A DNA stretch of 64,000 nt from Micromonosporaceae bacterium (GTDB taxonomy: Bacteria > Actinomycetota > Actinomycetes > Mycobacteriales > Micromonosporaceae). Every line of letters starts with the position of its first letter. Positions within the stretch are counted from its first letter, which is position 1. The stretch covers positions 1 through 64,000 of the forward strand of contig WHTQ01000007.1 of the NCBI GenBank assembly GCA_009377645.1. Direction: 5' to 3'. Shown here piece by piece: positions 35,902 through 46,818 of the stretch. A program made the translations under genes and the position numbers. A model generated the notes under the pieces. It worked only from the letters and a program-made list of their open reading frames with translations. It had not been told where the DNA came from and ran no database searches.

Positions 35902-36829
35902 CGAGCCGCTCCCCGGGCGCCGGGCGCACGCCGCGGGCCCAGTCGAGCGCCGGCATCGGCCGCTTGCCGGCGGCCGCGACCCGGCCCAGCGCGACCGGCT
36001 CGGTGCCGGTGCCGACCAGCACCCGGTCCTTCGCCACTCGCAGCTCGCCGGGCTTCAGCCGGCCGGCCGGATCGGCACCGGTCGGGGTTACTGGGCCGAG
36101 CTTGACCCGCTCGCCGCGGAAGGTGGTCCAGGCGCCGGGGGCCGGGGTGCCGGCCCGGATCCGGCGGTCGACGCCGACGGCCGGCTCCGCCCACCGTACC
36201 CGGGTGTCCTCGGTGGTGATCTTCGGCGCGAGCGTGACTCCGTCGGCCGGCTGCGGCGCCGCCCGCGCCGTGTCGTCCTCGATCGCGTCCAGCACCTGTA
36301 CGAGCAGCCGGGCACCGGCGACGGCCAGCCGATCCAGCAGGTCGCCGGCCGTGTCGGTGGGCCCGACCGGCTCGGTGACGGTGCCGAACACCGGGCCGGT
36401 GTCCAGTCCCTGCTCGAGCTGGAACACGCTGGCGCCGGTCAGCTCGTCCCCGCGCAGCACCGCGTGCGGCACCGGCGCCGCCCCCCGCCAGGCCGGCAGC
36501 AGCGAGAAGTGCAGGTTGACCCAGCCGTGCCGGGGGATGGCCAGCGCCGCCGGCGGGACCAGCGCGCCGTAGGCAACCACCGGGACGCAGTCCGGCGTCA
36601 GCGAGCGCAGCCGCTGCTGGAACTCCGGCTCCCGCGGCCGGGTCGGGGTCAGCGCCTCGATTCCCCGCTCGTGCGCCCAGCCGCGCACCGGCGACGGCAG
36701 CAGCCGGCGTCCCCGGCCGGCCGGGGCGTCCGGGCGGGTCAGCACCGCGACCAGCTCGTGCCGGGACGCCGCGATCGCCGCCAGGGCAGGCAGCGCCACC
36801 GCCGGCGTACCGGCGAACACCAGCCGCAC
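35894..36829 (-). CDS. fmt: methionyl-tRNA formyltransferase
   Basis: [60 protein letters not shown]. Confidence 0.96.
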   Translation of the reverse strand: MRLVFAGTPAVALPALAAIAASRHELVAVLTRPDAPAGRGRRLLPSPVRGWAHERGIEALTPTRPREPEFQQRLRSLTPDCVPVVAYGALVPPAALAIPRHGWVNLHFSLLPAWRGAAPVPHAVLRGDELTGASVFQLEQGLDTGPVFGTVTEPVGPTDTAGDLLDRLAVAGARLLVQVLDAIEDDTARAAPQPADGVTLAPKITTEDTRVRWAEPAVGVDRRIRAGTPAPGAWTTFRGERVKLGPVTPTGADPAGRLKPGELRVAKDRVLVGTGTEPVALGRVAAAGKRPMPALDWARGVRPAPGERLGD

Positions 36830-36831
36830 GG

Positions 36832-37398
36832 TCAGCCTCCCAGGCCGAGCGGGCTCGGGTGGGGGCTCGGATGCGGGCTGACCTTGATGGTCGGCGGGGC
36901 CGCCGGGTCATACCAGTCCGCCTGCCGGATCTGCCGCATCGCCTGCTTACGGCGCTGCGGGTCGAGCCGGTCCAGGAACAGCACCCCGTCCAGGTGGTCG
37001 GTCTCGTGCTGGGCGCACCGCGCCAGCTGCCCCGTGCCCACCAGCCGCACCGGGTCGCCGTGCTGGTTGAAGCCCCGCGCCACCACGTTCATCCGCCGCT
37101 TCGTGTCCACGTAGACGCCGGGGATGGACAGGCAGCCCTCCGTACCGTCCTGCTCCTCGTCGTCCGGGAAGTCGAGCGCCGGGTTGACCAGGTGCCCGAC
37201 CACGTCGTCCACGTCGAAGACGAACACCCGCAGGCCGACCCCGAGCTGCGGCGCCGCCAGCCCGCTGCCCTCCTGGTCCCGCAGCGTGTCGGTCAGGTCG
37301 GACACCAGCGTGCGCAGCTCCTTGTCGAAGTCGACCACCGGCTCGGCCGGGGTACGCAGGACCGGGTCCCCGAACAGGCGGACAGGCTGGACGGTCAC
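36832..37398 (-). CDS. def: peptide deformylase
   Basis: [43 protein letters not shown]. Confidence 0.96.
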   Translation of the reverse strand: MTVQPVRLFGDPVLRTPAEPVVDFDKELRTLVSDLTDTLRDQEGSGLAAPQLGVGLRVFVFDVDDVVGHLVNPALDFPDDEEQDGTEGCLSIPGVYVDTKRRMNVVARGFNQHGDPVRLVGTGQLARCAQHETDHLDGVLFLDRLDPQRRKQAMRQIRQADWYDPAAPPTIKVSPHPSPHPSPLGLGG

Positions 37399-37493
37399 GT
37401 GCTCTCCTCGCGGGACGCTGGTCGGTCAGGTCAGGTCAGCGTCTCAGTCTACGGCTCGGGTACGCCGCCGGGGATGGCCACTAGGCTGGCCGG

Positions 37494-38537
37494 GTGACGG
37501 ACGTGCCGGGCAGCTACGGGCTGGCGGTCTGGGGGTCGCCGCAGTGGCGGGCCCAGGCGGCCTCGTGGCTGGACGAGCAGCTGGCCGCGGCCGGCCTCGC
37601 CCGGACCGGCGAGGTGACCCAGCCGCACCTGCGGGCCTGGGGGACGGTGCTGCGGGCACCGACCACCGACGGGCCGGTCTGGTTGAAGGCGCCGGGCCCA
37701 GGCACCGCCTTCGAGGTGGAGCTGTACCGGCTGCTGGCCCGGGTCGCCCCGGACCGGGTGCTCCCGGCGCTGGCCGCCGACCCGCGCCGGGGCTGGTTGC
37801 TGCTGCCCGACGGCGGACCGACCCTCGGCGAACGGGTCACCGGCGGCGACCTGGTCGAGGCGCTGGTGGTGATCCTTCCGCAGTACGGTCAGCTCCAGCG
37901 CGACCTGGCCGGACACGTCGACGAGCTGCTGGCGTTCGGAGTCACCGACATGCGCGCGGCGGTCATGCCGCAGCGCTTCGACGAGGCGTTGACCGCGGCG
38001 CGCGAGTATCTCGGCTACGCCGGCACCGCCCCCGACTGGGCGCTGTACCACCGGATCGTCGGTGCCCGCGCGAGCGTCGCGGCGTGGTGCCAGCGGCTGG
38101 CCGGCGCGCCGGTGCCGCCCAGCCTGGACCACAACGACCTGCACCCGTTCAACATCTTCCTCGCCGGCACCGACGGCGCCAGCCCCGCCGGCCCCGCCAG
38201 GTTCTACGACTGGGGAGACAGCGTGGTGGCACATCCGTTCGCCAGCCTGCTGGTCGGGCTCGGGTTCCTGCACCAGAGCCTCGGCGCCGGCCCGGACGAC
38301 CCGCAGATCGTCCGCCCCCGCGACGCGTACCTGGAGGTGTTCAGCGACCTCGCCTCCCACGCTGAGCTGGTCGAGACGATCGGGCTGGCGTGCTCGGTGG
38401 GCAAGATCGCCCGGGCGCTGACCTGGCACCGCTCGCTGCGGGCGCAGGGTCTCGAGCAGGCCGGCGAGCACGCGCGAGCGCCGCTTGAGTCGCTGGCGTC
38501 GATGCTCGGCCCCAGCTACCTCACGCTGGGCGCCTGA
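37494..38537 (+). CDS. phosphotransferase (APH-like kinase fold) family protein
   Basis: SLDHNDLHPFNIFL (catalytic loop) and FYDWGDSVVAHPFASLLV. Confidence 0.8.
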   Translation: MTDVPGSYGLAVWGSPQWRAQAASWLDEQLAAAGLARTGEVTQPHLRAWGTVLRAPTTDGPVWLKAPGPGTAFEVELYRLLARVAPDRVLPALAADPRRGWLLLPDGGPTLGERVTGGDLVEALVVILPQYGQLQRDLAGHVDELLAFGVTDMRAAVMPQRFDEALTAAREYLGYAGTAPDWALYHRIVGARASVAAWCQRLAGAPVPPSLDHNDLHPFNIFLAGTDGASPAGPARFYDWGDSVVAHPFASLLVGLGFLHQSLGAGPDDPQIVRPRDAYLEVFSDLASHAELVETIGLACSVGKIARALTWHRSLRAQGLEQAGEHARAPLESLASMLGPSYLTLGA

Positions 38538-38547
38538 CCCACCCCGG

Positions 38548-40650
38548 CTACAGCAGGTCCAGCGGGTCGACCTGGATCCGGACCGGGTCCGGGGCCTTGC
38601 GGGCGCTGCGCACTCCAGCGGCGGCATGCAGGGCGGTCGCCAGCGCCGGGCCGGCGCCGCGCGCCACCCGCAGCAGCATCCGCTCCCCCTCCCGCTCCGG
38701 TGCGCCGCTGCCCGCCGGCACCGGTCCGAGCACCTGGGTGCCCGCCGGCAGCGCGCCCTCGGCCGCCGCCAGCAGCTCCGCCACCGCCGCCGGCGGCCCG
38801 GTCACGGTGGCTACCCGGGCGACGGGCGGGAACCCCAGTGCCCGCCGTTCGGCCAGCTCCCGCTCCGCGTACCAGCCCGGGTCGAACCGCAGCAGCGCCT
38901 GCACCACCGGTAACGAGCCGTCGGCGACCACCACCACCCGGCCGCCGTCGCCAGCCGGCCGGGCCAGCGCCGCCGCAGCCAGCCAGCGACGCAGCGTCTC
39001 CTCCCCGGCCCGCAGCTCCGCCCGGGTCAGCAGGGCCCAGGTGTCCAGCAGCAGTACGGCACCGTATCCGCGCTCGGCCACCGGCTCGGCGCCTGGCGTG
39101 GCCACCACCACCGCCGGCTGCGCCGGAACCGAGGCCAGCACCGCATCCCGCCCGGAGGTGCGGACCGGGTGGGACGGGAACGCCCGACCCAGCTCCTCGG
39201 CGGTCCGCCGGGCGCCGGTCACCGCGGCCCGCAGCCGCCGCCCGCCGCAGTGCGGACAGGCGTAGCCGGCGGCCGGCCGCCCGCACCACCGGCAGGCAGC
39301 GACCGCGCTGGCCGAGCGCAGCTCCAGCGGGCCGGCGCAGTGCGGGCAGCGGGCCGAGGCGCGGCAGTCGGCGCACGCCACCGCCGGCAGGTAGCCGCGC
39401 CGCGGCACCTGCACCAGCACCGGCGCGCCAGCCGCCAGCGCGTCCCGGGCGGCGTGCCAGGCGACGCTGGGCAGCCGGGCCGCGGTGGCCGCCGGGTCCC
39501 GGGCCAGCTGCGGGTCGTCCCCGGTCGGGGTCACCACCGGGGCGCGCCTCCGCAGGGTGGCCCGGTCCGGGGTGACCGGCTGGGCCCAGCCGGTCTCGAT
39601 CAGCTGCTGCGCCTCGGCGGTGCGGGTGAAGCCGCCGACCAGCACCCCGGCACCGGCCAGCTGGGCCCGGGTGAGCAGCACCTCCCGGGCGTGCGGGTAC
39701 GGGGCGCGGGGCTCGGCGTGCAGGTCGTCGCCGTCGTCCCAGATCACGACGAGACCCAGCCCGAGGCCCGCCGGCACTGGCGCGAACGCCGCCGCCCGGG
39801 TGCCGGCGACCACCGCCACCTGCCCCCGGGACGCCCGCAGGAACCGCCGGTACCGCTCCGCCGGGCCGAGGTTGGCCGCCAGCGCGATGTGCCGCCCCGG
39901 CCCGAGCGCCCCGGTCAGCGCCGCGTCCAGCCGTTCCAGGTCCCGCCCGTCCGCCACCACCACCACGGCGCCGCGGCCGCCGTGGACGGTCGCCGCCACC
40001 GCCTGCGCCACCCGGGCCGGCCAGTCCTCACCCGGCAGCGCGGTCCAGACTGCGCGCGGCGACCGGCCGCCGGCCAGCGCCCGCCCGAACGCCCGCCCGC
40101 TGCGATACCGCCCCCACCCCCCGCCGCCGTGTTGATCATGGACCTCCGTCGGCGTGTCCCCCGGCGTGTCGGGCAGAAACTCCATGATCGACTCGGTCGA
40201 TGGAGCCCCGGCTGGGACCGACCCGGCCGCCGGGGGCTCCGCCTCGACCCGGGCGTGTCGGGGCGGGACAGCCAGCCGCAGCACGTCGACCAGGCTGCCG
40301 GCGTACCGCTCGGCGACCGCCCGGGCCAGCCGGAGCACCTCCGGGTGCAGCACCGGCTCCGGTGAGACGACCCGCTCCAGGTACGCGAGCCGCCCGGTGT
40401 GATCGGAGTCTGCCACCCGCTCCAGCAGCCAGGCGTCGACCAGCTGGCCGGAGAACCGGACCCGGACCCGGGTGCCGGGCCCGGCCGCCGCGTCGTCCGC
40501 CTCCGGAACCAGGTAGTCGAACAGCCGGTCCAGGTGGGGCAGCGGCAGGTCGACGCAGACTCGCGCGACCGCCAGAGCCGGTGCCGGCCGCCGCTGCCGG
40601 GTCCGCCGGCCGGACGCTGCACGGGCCGGCCGACTCACCCCGCCCCGCAC
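38548..40650 (-). CDS. priA: primosomal protein N' (PriA), actinobacterial degenerate type
   Basis: N-terminal PriA DNA-binding region RVCVDLPLPHLDRLFDYLVPE; zinc motifs CADCRASARCPHC and CRWCGRPAAGYACPHCGG; no canonical Walker A visible. Confidence 0.88.
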   Translation of the reverse strand: MRGGVSRPARAASGRRTRQRRPAPALAVARVCVDLPLPHLDRLFDYLVPEADDAAAGPGTRVRVRFSGQLVDAWLLERVADSDHTGRLAYLERVVSPEPVLHPEVLRLARAVAERYAGSLVDVLRLAVPPRHARVEAEPPAAGSVPAGAPSTESIMEFLPDTPGDTPTEVHDQHGGGGWGRYRSGRAFGRALAGGRSPRAVWTALPGEDWPARVAQAVAATVHGGRGAVVVVADGRDLERLDAALTGALGPGRHIALAANLGPAERYRRFLRASRGQVAVVAGTRAAAFAPVPAGLGLGLVVIWDDGDDLHAEPRAPYPHAREVLLTRAQLAGAGVLVGGFTRTAEAQQLIETGWAQPVTPDRATLRRRAPVVTPTGDDPQLARDPAATAARLPSVAWHAARDALAAGAPVLVQVPRRGYLPAVACADCRASARCPHCAGPLELRSASAVAACRWCGRPAAGYACPHCGGRRLRAAVTGARRTAEELGRAFPSHPVRTSGRDAVLASVPAQPAVVVATPGAEPVAERGYGAVLLLDTWALLTRAELRAGEETLRRWLAAAALARPAGDGGRVVVVADGSLPVVQALLRFDPGWYAERELAERRALGFPPVARVATVTGPPAAVAELLAAAEGALPAGTQVLGPVPAGSGAPEREGERMLLRVARGAGPALATALHAAAGVRSARKAPDPVRIQVDPLDLL
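40131..40191. repeat. inverted repeat GATCATGGA...TCCATGATC inside priA (REP-like)
   Basis: GATCATGGA at 40133-40141 and TCCATGATC at 40180-40188, sharing the GATCATGGA core with the 40655-40713 element. Confidence 0.7.
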
Positions 40651-40654
40651 GGTC

Positions 40655-40713
40655 GATCATGGACTTTCCGGCCCGACCCGTTGGCGACCCGCCGCCCTGG
40701 AAAGTCCATGATC
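40655..40713. repeat. 15-bp perfect inverted repeat, REP-like, in metK-priA intergenic region
   Basis: GATCATGGACTTTCC (40655-40669) and GGAAAGTCCATGATC (40699-40713), 29-nt spacer. Confidence 0.85.
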
Positions 40714-40731
40714 AACGCGCGGAAAGAGCGG

Positions 40732-41925
40732 CTACGCGCCGGCGGCTTGCTTGAGGTCGGCGACCCGGTCGGTCCGCTCCCAGGTGAAGTCCGGCAGCTC
40801 CCGGCCGAAGTGGCCGTAGGCGGCGGTCCGCTGGTAGATCGGGCGCAGCAGGTCCAGATCCCGGATGATGGCGGCCGGGCGCAGGTCGAAGACCTGGTGG
40901 ACTGCCTTCTCGATCTGGTCGGTCGGGACCACCTCGGTGCCGAACGTGTCGACCAGGACACTGACCGGGTGGGCCTTGCCGATGGCGTAGGCGACCTGGA
41001 CTTCGCAGCGTTCGGCGAGGCCAGCGGCCACGACGTTCTTGGCGACCCAGCGCATGGCGTAGGCGGCGGACCGGTCGACCTTGGAGGGATCCTTGCCGGA
41101 GAACGCGCCACCGCCGTGCCGGGCATAGCCGCCGTACGTGTCGACGATGATCTTCCGGCCGGTCAGCCCGGCGTCCCCCATCGGGCCCCCGACCTCGAAC
41201 CGCCCGGTCGGGTTGACCAGCAGGCGATAACCGGAGGTGTCCAGCGCCAGCCCCTCGATTTCGGGACCGATCACGTGCTCGCGCACGTCCGGCGTGAGCA
41301 GCTCCTCCAGCGAGATGTCGCCGGCGTGCTGGGAGGACACGACCACCGTGTTCAGCCGGACCGGCTGCAGCCCCTCGTACTCGATGGTGACCTGGGTCTT
41401 GCCGTCCGGCCGCAGGTAGGGCACGGTGCCGTCCTTACGGACCGCGGACAGCCGCTGCGCCAGCCGGTGCGCCAGCGCGATCGGCAGCGGCATCAGCTCC
41501 GGAGTCTCGCTGCACGCGAAGCCGAACATCATGCCCTGGTCGCCGGCGCCCTGCGCGTCCAGCGAGTCACCGGCACCCTCGACCCGCTCCTCGAAGGCGT
41601 GCTCCACGCCCTGGGCGATGTCCGGCGACTGCGAGCCGATCGACACGCTCACGCCGCACGAGCCGCCGTCGAAGCCCTTCTTGGACGAGTCGTAGCCGAT
41701 CTCCAGGATGGTGCGCCGCACGATCTCGGGAATGTCCGCGTACGCGTTGGTGGTGACCTCTCCAGCCACGTGCACCTGACCGGTGGTGATCAGCGTCTCG
41801 ACCGCCACCCGGCTGCGCGGGTCGTGCGTCAGCAAGGCGTCGAGCACCCCGTCGCTGACCTGGTCGGCGATCTTGTCGGGATGGCCCTCGGTAACCGACT
41901 CGGATGTGAACAGACGGCGGGTCAC
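40732..41925 (-). CDS. metK: S-adenosylmethionine synthetase
   Basis: [53 protein letters not shown]. Confidence 0.97.
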   Translation of the reverse strand: MTRRLFTSESVTEGHPDKIADQVSDGVLDALLTHDPRSRVAVETLITTGQVHVAGEVTTNAYADIPEIVRRTILEIGYDSSKKGFDGGSCGVSVSIGSQSPDIAQGVEHAFEERVEGAGDSLDAQGAGDQGMMFGFACSETPELMPLPIALAHRLAQRLSAVRKDGTVPYLRPDGKTQVTIEYEGLQPVRLNTVVVSSQHAGDISLEELLTPDVREHVIGPEIEGLALDTSGYRLLVNPTGRFEVGGPMGDAGLTGRKIIVDTYGGYARHGGGAFSGKDPSKVDRSAAYAMRWVAKNVVAAGLAERCEVQVAYAIGKAHPVSVLVDTFGTEVVPTDQIEKAVHQVFDLRPAAIIRDLDLLRPIYQRTAAYGHFGRELPDFTWERTDRVADLKQAAGA

Positions 41926-41964
41926 AGGCGCTCCTCAGTGCTAGGGGACGTCAGTGTTTCGCGA

Positions 41965-41994
41965 AGCCTATCGAGTCGCTGGTGAGGCCCCCAA
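41965..41994 (-). promoter_or_regulatory. probable metK promoter
   Basis: Minus strand TTGGGG (41989-41994), 18 nt, TAGGCT (41965-41970); start codon about 40 nt downstream. Confidence 0.5.
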
Positions 41995-42031
41995 CGCCAG
42001 GCGGCCGGACCGACCGGTTTCAACCGAAATG

Positions 42032-43243
42032 TTACGCAACCGGCAGCCGGGACACGAGCAGGTCCCATACGGCGTCGGCCAGCTCGTCCTTGGTACGCGG
42101 GGACAGCACCGTGGTGCTCCCGTCCGCTCCCAGCACGGTGGCGGCGTTGGTGTCCGAGCCGAACCCGCCCGGCGCGCCGTCCCCGACCTGGTTGAGCACG
42201 ATCAGATCGGCGCGCTTGCTGGCCAGCTTGGCGCGGGCGCTGGCGATCGCCGCGTCGCCGGTGACGGTCTCGGCGGCGAACGCGACCAGCAACCGTCCGG
42301 ACCGCGGCTTGGCGGCGCCGACCGCGGCGGCGACGTCGACGGTCGGCACCAGGGCGAGCGCCAGCCCGGCACCGGCCTTCGCGATCTTCTCCGGGGCGTA
42401 CTCGGCCGGGCGGAAGTCGCACGGGGCGGCGGCCATCACCACCGCGTCGGCGCCGGTCGCGGCGGCGAGCGTGGCGTCGTGCAGCTGGTCGGTGGTCTCC
42501 ACCGGAACCACCCGGACACCCGCCGGGTCGGGCAGGCCGACGTTGGCGGCCACCAGGGTGACCGTCGCGCCCCGGGCCACCGCGGTACGCGCGAACGCGT
42601 ACCCCTGCTTGCCGGAGGAGCGGTTGCCGAGGAACCGTACTGGGTCCAGCGGCTCCCGGGTGCCGCCGGCGGTGACGACGAACCGCCGGCCGGTCAGGTC
42701 CCGGGCGAGGTCGCCGCGGGCCAGCACCCGGGCGGCCAGCGTGAACAGTTCGGCGGGCTCGGGGAGCCGGCCGGTGCCCGAGTCCGCCCCGGTCAGCCGG
42801 CCAGTCGCCGGCTCGACCACGATCGCGCCGCGCTCCCGCAGCGTGGCCACGTTGGCGACGGTCGCCGGGTGCTCCCACATCTCGGTGTGCATCGCCGGGG
42901 CGAACAGCACCGGGCTGCGGGCGGTGAGCAGGGTGCTGGTGAGCAGGTCGTCGGCGATCCCGGCGGCGGCGCGGGCGAGCAGGTCGGCGGTGGCCGGGGC
43001 CACCAGCACCAGCTCGGCCTGCTGGCCGATCCGCACGTGCGGCACCTGGCCGACGTCCGACCACACGTCGGTGGCGACCGGCGCGCCGGACAGCGCCTCC
43101 CAGGTCGCGGCGCCGACGAACCGCAGCGCCGCCTCGGTCGGGACCACCCGGACCTGGTGGCCGGCCTCGGTGAGCAGCCGCAGCAGCTCGCAGACCTTGT
43201 AGGCGGCGATCCCGCCGGCCACCCCTAGGACAACCCGGGCCAC
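42032..43243 (-). CDS. coaBC: bifunctional phosphopantothenoylcysteine decarboxylase / phosphopantothenate-cysteine ligase
   Basis: VVLGVAGGIAAYKVCELLRLL; PAMHTEMWEHPAT; VTAGGTREPLDPVRFLGNRSSGKQGYA. Confidence 0.96.
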   Translation of the reverse strand: MARVVLGVAGGIAAYKVCELLRLLTEAGHQVRVVPTEAALRFVGAATWEALSGAPVATDVWSDVGQVPHVRIGQQAELVLVAPATADLLARAAAGIADDLLTSTLLTARSPVLFAPAMHTEMWEHPATVANVATLRERGAIVVEPATGRLTGADSGTGRLPEPAELFTLAARVLARGDLARDLTGRRFVVTAGGTREPLDPVRFLGNRSSGKQGYAFARTAVARGATVTLVAANVGLPDPAGVRVVPVETTDQLHDATLAAATGADAVVMAAAPCDFRPAEYAPEKIAKAGAGLALALVPTVDVAAAVGAAKPRSGRLLVAFAAETVTGDAAIASARAKLASKRADLIVLNQVGDGAPGGFGSDTNAATVLGADGSTTVLSPRTKDELADAVWDLLVSRLPVA

Positions 43244-43255
43244 GGCGGGGGCGGC

Positions 43256-43519
43256 TCAGCCGTCGGTCGGCTCGGCGGCGAGCAGGCCCGTGTTGATCTC
43301 CCGCATCGCGATCGAGAGCGCCTTCTCCTGCGGGGTCGTCTCCACCAGTGGTCCGACATACTCCAGCAGGCCCTCGCCGAGCTGGCTGTAGTAGGCGTTG
43401 ATCTGGCGAGCCCGCTTCGCCGCGAAGATCACCAGCGCGTACTTGGAAGAGCTCTTCTCCAGCAGCTCGTCGATCGGCGGGTTGGTGATTCCCTCGGGCT
43501 GGGCCACGGTTCCGGACAC
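43256..43519 (-). CDS. rpoZ: RNA polymerase omega subunit
   Basis: [51 protein letters not shown]. Confidence 0.96.
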   Translation of the reverse strand: MSGTVAQPEGITNPPIDELLEKSSSKYALVIFAAKRARQINAYYSQLGEGLLEYVGPLVETTPQEKALSIAMREINTGLLAAEPTDG

Positions 43520-43529
43520 AGTGATCCTT

Positions 43530-44117
43530 CTATAAGAGAGCGGGTGAACCGAGTAATCCTACCAGCTCGTCCGCGGCGCGCACGACGGAGTGGTTCACCA
43601 CGGTCACGTCGAACTCCGGCTCGGCCGCCAGCTCCTCCCGAGCGTGCGCCAGCCGCCGCCGCACCGTCTCCGGGTCGTCCGTGCCCCGCCCCACCAACCG
43701 CCGCTCCAGCTCCTGCCAGCTCGGCGGGGCGAGGAAGACCAGCCGGGCCGCCGGTATGGCCCGCCGCACCTGCCGGGCGCCCTGCAGGTCGATCTTCAGC
43801 AGCACCGGCTCGCCCTCGGCCAGCCGCGCCACCACCGGCGCCCGCGGAGTGCCGTAGCGGGCGCCCGCGAACTCCGCCCACTCCAGCAGCTGGCCGCCCG
43901 CCACCAGCCGGTCGAACTCGTCCCGGTCCACGAAGTGGTAGTGCACCCCGTCCACCTCGTACTCCCGGCGCGGCCGGGTGGTCACCGAGACCGACAGCCA
44001 GACCCACGGCGAACGCGCCCGGATCAGCTCGATCACGCTGTCCTTGCCGACCCCGGACGGGCCGGACAGGACGGTGAGCCGAGCTGCCGGGCGCGTGTCC
44101 CCCATGTCTGTGTCCAC
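43530..44117 (-). CDS. gmk: guanylate kinase
   Basis: [42 protein letters not shown]. Confidence 0.96.
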   Translation of the reverse strand: MDTDMGDTRPAARLTVLSGPSGVGKDSVIELIRARSPWVWLSVSVTTRPRREYEVDGVHYHFVDRDEFDRLVAGGQLLEWAEFAGARYGTPRAPVVARLAEGEPVLLKIDLQGARQVRRAIPAARLVFLAPPSWQELERRLVGRGTDDPETVRRRLAHAREELAAEPEFDVTVVNHSVVRAADELVGLLGSPALL

Positions 44118-44146
44118 TGCTTGTTTCTACCCTGTCGCCGCGTCGG

Positions 44147-44461
44147 CTACGCGGTGAACTCGCCAAGCAGTGCCTTCCGTTGTTGCTCGCCGAGGCCACG
44201 CAGCCGGCGGCTGTCGGCGATCTTCAGCTTCTCCATGGTCTGGGTCGCCTTGACCTTGCCGATCCCCGGCAGGGCCTGCAGCACCGTGACCACCTTGAGC
44301 TTGCCGATGACGTCGTCCGACTCCGCCCGGTCGAGCAGCTCGGCGAGGGTGACCTGGCCGTTCTTGAGCTGTTCCTTGAGGTCGGCCCGCGCCTTGCGGA
44401 CCTCGGCCGCCTTTGCCAGGGCGGCCGCCCGCTGCTCGGGACTCAGTGATGGGAGGGGCAC
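44147..44461 (-). CDS. mihF: actinobacterial integration host factor (mIHF)
   Basis: LPSLSPEQRAAALAKAAEVRKARADLKEQLKNGQVTLAELLDRAESDDVIGKLKVVTVLQALPGIGKVKA; GTG at 44461 behind GAGGAG. Confidence 0.95.
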   Translation of the reverse strand: MPLPSLSPEQRAAALAKAAEVRKARADLKEQLKNGQVTLAELLDRAESDDVIGKLKVVTVLQALPGIGKVKATQTMEKLKIADSRRLRGLGEQQRKALLGEFTA

Positions 44462-44579
44462 CAGTTCTCCTCGCAAATCTTCATCGCACCGGCCGGTCCG
44501 GCGCGGCGTGTGTGACACCTTCTGACGGTTGACTCGTGATGCCTCCGGTAACCACCGGTGCATCGGTCCAGCGCTGGGG

Positions 44580-44608
44580 AAACTAGCTGGTGGTGATGGT
44601 TTCAGCAA
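44580..44608 (-). promoter_or_regulatory. probable mihF promoter
   Basis: Minus strand TTGCTG (44603-44608), 17 nt, TAGTTT (44580-44585). Confidence 0.5.
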
Positions 44609-44674
44609 CAGCGCCACGCGATGATCGACCGGGGCGGAACGTGCCGGGCGTCACATCCTGAACGGACAAACCGG

Positions 44675-45508
44675 TCAAACCGCCACGGCGAGGGCGCGCC
44701 GGCAGTCGGCCAGCGCCGCCTCCGCCGCCGCCCGCAGGCCGGCCACGCTCGGGCCGGCGGCGAGGATCTCCCGGGAGTACGAGGGCAGCACCGCCCCCGG
44801 GTCGGGTCCGAACCCGGCCGTCAGGTCGGCCGCCGTGGCCCCCTGCGCGCCGAGCCCGGGCGCCAGCACCGGGCCGCCCAGCCGGGACAGGTCCAGCCCG
44901 GTCGGGCCGACCGTCGCACCGATCACCACCCCGAAGCTGCCGGCCGCCGCACCCTGGTTGAGCTGGGCAATCTCATCCACCACCAGCTGGGCGACGGGCC
45001 GGCCGTCGGCGGTGCGGGCGCGCTGCACGGACCCCGCGTCCGGGTTGGAGGTCAGCGCCAGCACGAACACGCCGCCGCCGTGGGCGCGGGCCGCCGCGAA
45101 CATCGGGTCCAGCGAACCCACCCCGAGGTACGGGTGGGCGGTGATCGCGTCGACCGCCAGCGGGCTGGCCGGGTCGAGGTACGCGGATGCGTAGCCGGCG
45201 GTCGTGGAGCCGATGTCGCCCCGCTTGACGTCCAGCAGCACCAGCGCTCCGGCCGCCCGCAGGTCCCGGATAGTTGCCTCCAAGACGCCGATCCCACGCG
45301 AACCGAACCGCTCGAAGAAAGCAGACTGAGGTTTAAACACTGCCACCCGATCGGCCAATGCCTCCACCACCGTTCGGGTGAACCGTTCCAGCCCGCTCGG
45401 GTCGTCGGTAAGGCCCCAGCCGGTCAGCAGCTCCGGATGCGGGTCGATCCCGACGCACAGCGGCCCGCGGGCCAGCTTGGCCGCCCGCAACCGCGCCCCG
45501 AAGCTCAT
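44675..45508 (-). CDS. pyrF: orotidine-5'-phosphate decarboxylase (PyrF type 2)
   Basis: [46 protein letters not shown]. Confidence 0.95.
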   Translation of the reverse strand: MSFGARLRAAKLARGPLCVGIDPHPELLTGWGLTDDPSGLERFTRTVVEALADRVAVFKPQSAFFERFGSRGIGVLEATIRDLRAAGALVLLDVKRGDIGSTTAGYASAYLDPASPLAVDAITAHPYLGVGSLDPMFAAARAHGGGVFVLALTSNPDAGSVQRARTADGRPVAQLVVDEIAQLNQGAAAGSFGVVIGATVGPTGLDLSRLGGPVLAPGLGAQGATAADLTAGFGPDPGAVLPSYSREILAAGPSVAGLRAAAEAALADCRRALAVAV

Positions 45509-46818
45509 CCCGACTCCTCCCGATCGACCGCGGCGACCGAGACCGCAGTGACCGCGGCGCCTACGGCCGACGTAATGGTAGCGACCTCGGCGTCACTGGC
45601 CAGATACGGCGGCATGGTGTAGACCAGGTTCCGGAACGGGCGCAGCCACGCCCCCTGCGCGACCGCCGCCGCGGTGGCGGCCGGCACGTCCACCGGACGG
45701 TCGAGCTGCACCACCCCGATCGCGCCCAGCACCCGCACGTCGACCACCCCCGGCTGGTCGGCCAGCGGCGCCAGCCCGGCCCGCAGCCCGGCCTCGACCC
45801 GGGCCACGTCGCCGCGCCAGTCCCGCTCCCGCAGCAGCCCGATCGAGGCGTTGGCGACCGCGCAGGCCAGCGGGTTGCCCATGAACGTCGGCCCGTGGGC
45901 CAGCACCGACGGCTCTCCGACGGCGATCCCGCGCGCCACCTCCGGCGTGCACAGCACCGCGGCGGCCGACAGGTAGCCCCCGGTGAGCGCCTTGCCGAGG
46001 CAGAGCACGTCCGGGGTGACGCCGGCGTGGTCGGCGGCGAACAGCGCCCCGGTGCGGCCGAACCCGGTGGCGATCTCGTCGAAGATCAACAGAACGTCGT
46101 ACGCCCGGGTGAGCTCGCGCAGTGCCGACAGGTAGCCCGGGTGGTGGAACCGCATCCCGCCGGCCCCCTGCACCACCGGCTCCACGATCACCGCCGCCAG
46201 CTCGTCCCGGTGCGCCGCCAGGGTCTGCGCCAGCGCGTCCAGGTAGGCCGGCTCGGGCGGGGCGTCGAACCCGGCCGGCGGGGCCGGCACGAACACCTGC
46301 TCGGGCAGCACCCCGCGCCACAGCGCGTGCATCCCGCCCTCCGGGTCGCACACGCTCATCGGGTGGAACGTGTCCCCGTGGTAGCCGCCCCGCCAGGTCA
46401 GCAGCCGCCGCCGGCCGGGCCGGCCCCGGGCGCGCTGGTACTGCAGGCACATCTTGACCGCGACCTCCACGCTGACCGAGCCGGAGTCGGCCAGGAACAC
46501 GTGCGCCAGCCCGGCCGGGGCGATCTCCACCAGGGTGCGGGCCAGCCGGACCGCCGGCTGGTGGGTAAGGCCGCCGAACATCACGTGGCTCATCCGGTCC
46601 AGCTGGTCGCGCACGGCCGCGTCCAGCACCGGGTGCCGGTAGCCGTGGATCGCCGCCCACCAGCTCGACATCCCGTCGACCAGCTCCCGGCCGTCGGCCA
46701 GCCGCAGCCGGGCCCCGTACGCGCTCTCCACCAGGTAGGACGGCGCGGTGGCCGGCATCGGGGCGTACGGGTGCCAGACGTGCGCCCGGTCCAGCGCCAG
46801 CGTCTCCTCCGGGGTCAT
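45505..46818 (-). CDS. bioA: adenosylmethionine-8-amino-7-oxononanoate aminotransferase
   Basis: [80 protein letters not shown]. Confidence 0.92.
   Translation of the reverse strand: MTPEETLALDRAHVWHPYAPMPATAPSYLVESAYGARLRLADGRELVDGMSSWWAAIHGYRHPVLDAAVRDQLDRMSHVMFGGLTHQPAVRLARTLVEIAPAGLAHVFLADSGSVSVEVAVKMCLQYQRARGRPGRRRLLTWRGGYHGDTFHPMSVCDPEGGMHALWRGVLPEQVFVPAPPAGFDAPPEPAYLDALAQTLAAHRDELAAVIVEPVVQGAGGMRFHHPGYLSALRELTRAYDVLLIFDEIATGFGRTGALFAADHAGVTPDVLCLGKALTGGYLSAAAVLCTPEVARGIAVGEPSVLAHGPTFMGNPLACAVANASIGLLRERDWRGDVARVEAGLRAGLAPLADQPGVVDVRVLGAIGVVQLDRPVDVPAATAAAVAQGAWLRPFRNLVYTMPPYLASDAEVATITSAVGAAVTAVSVAAVDREESG

Noticed and set aside
41926-42031. SAM riboswitch upstream of metK
   Set aside because: Leader between the predicted promoter and metK start is only about 35 nt; no SAM riboswitch core recognised.
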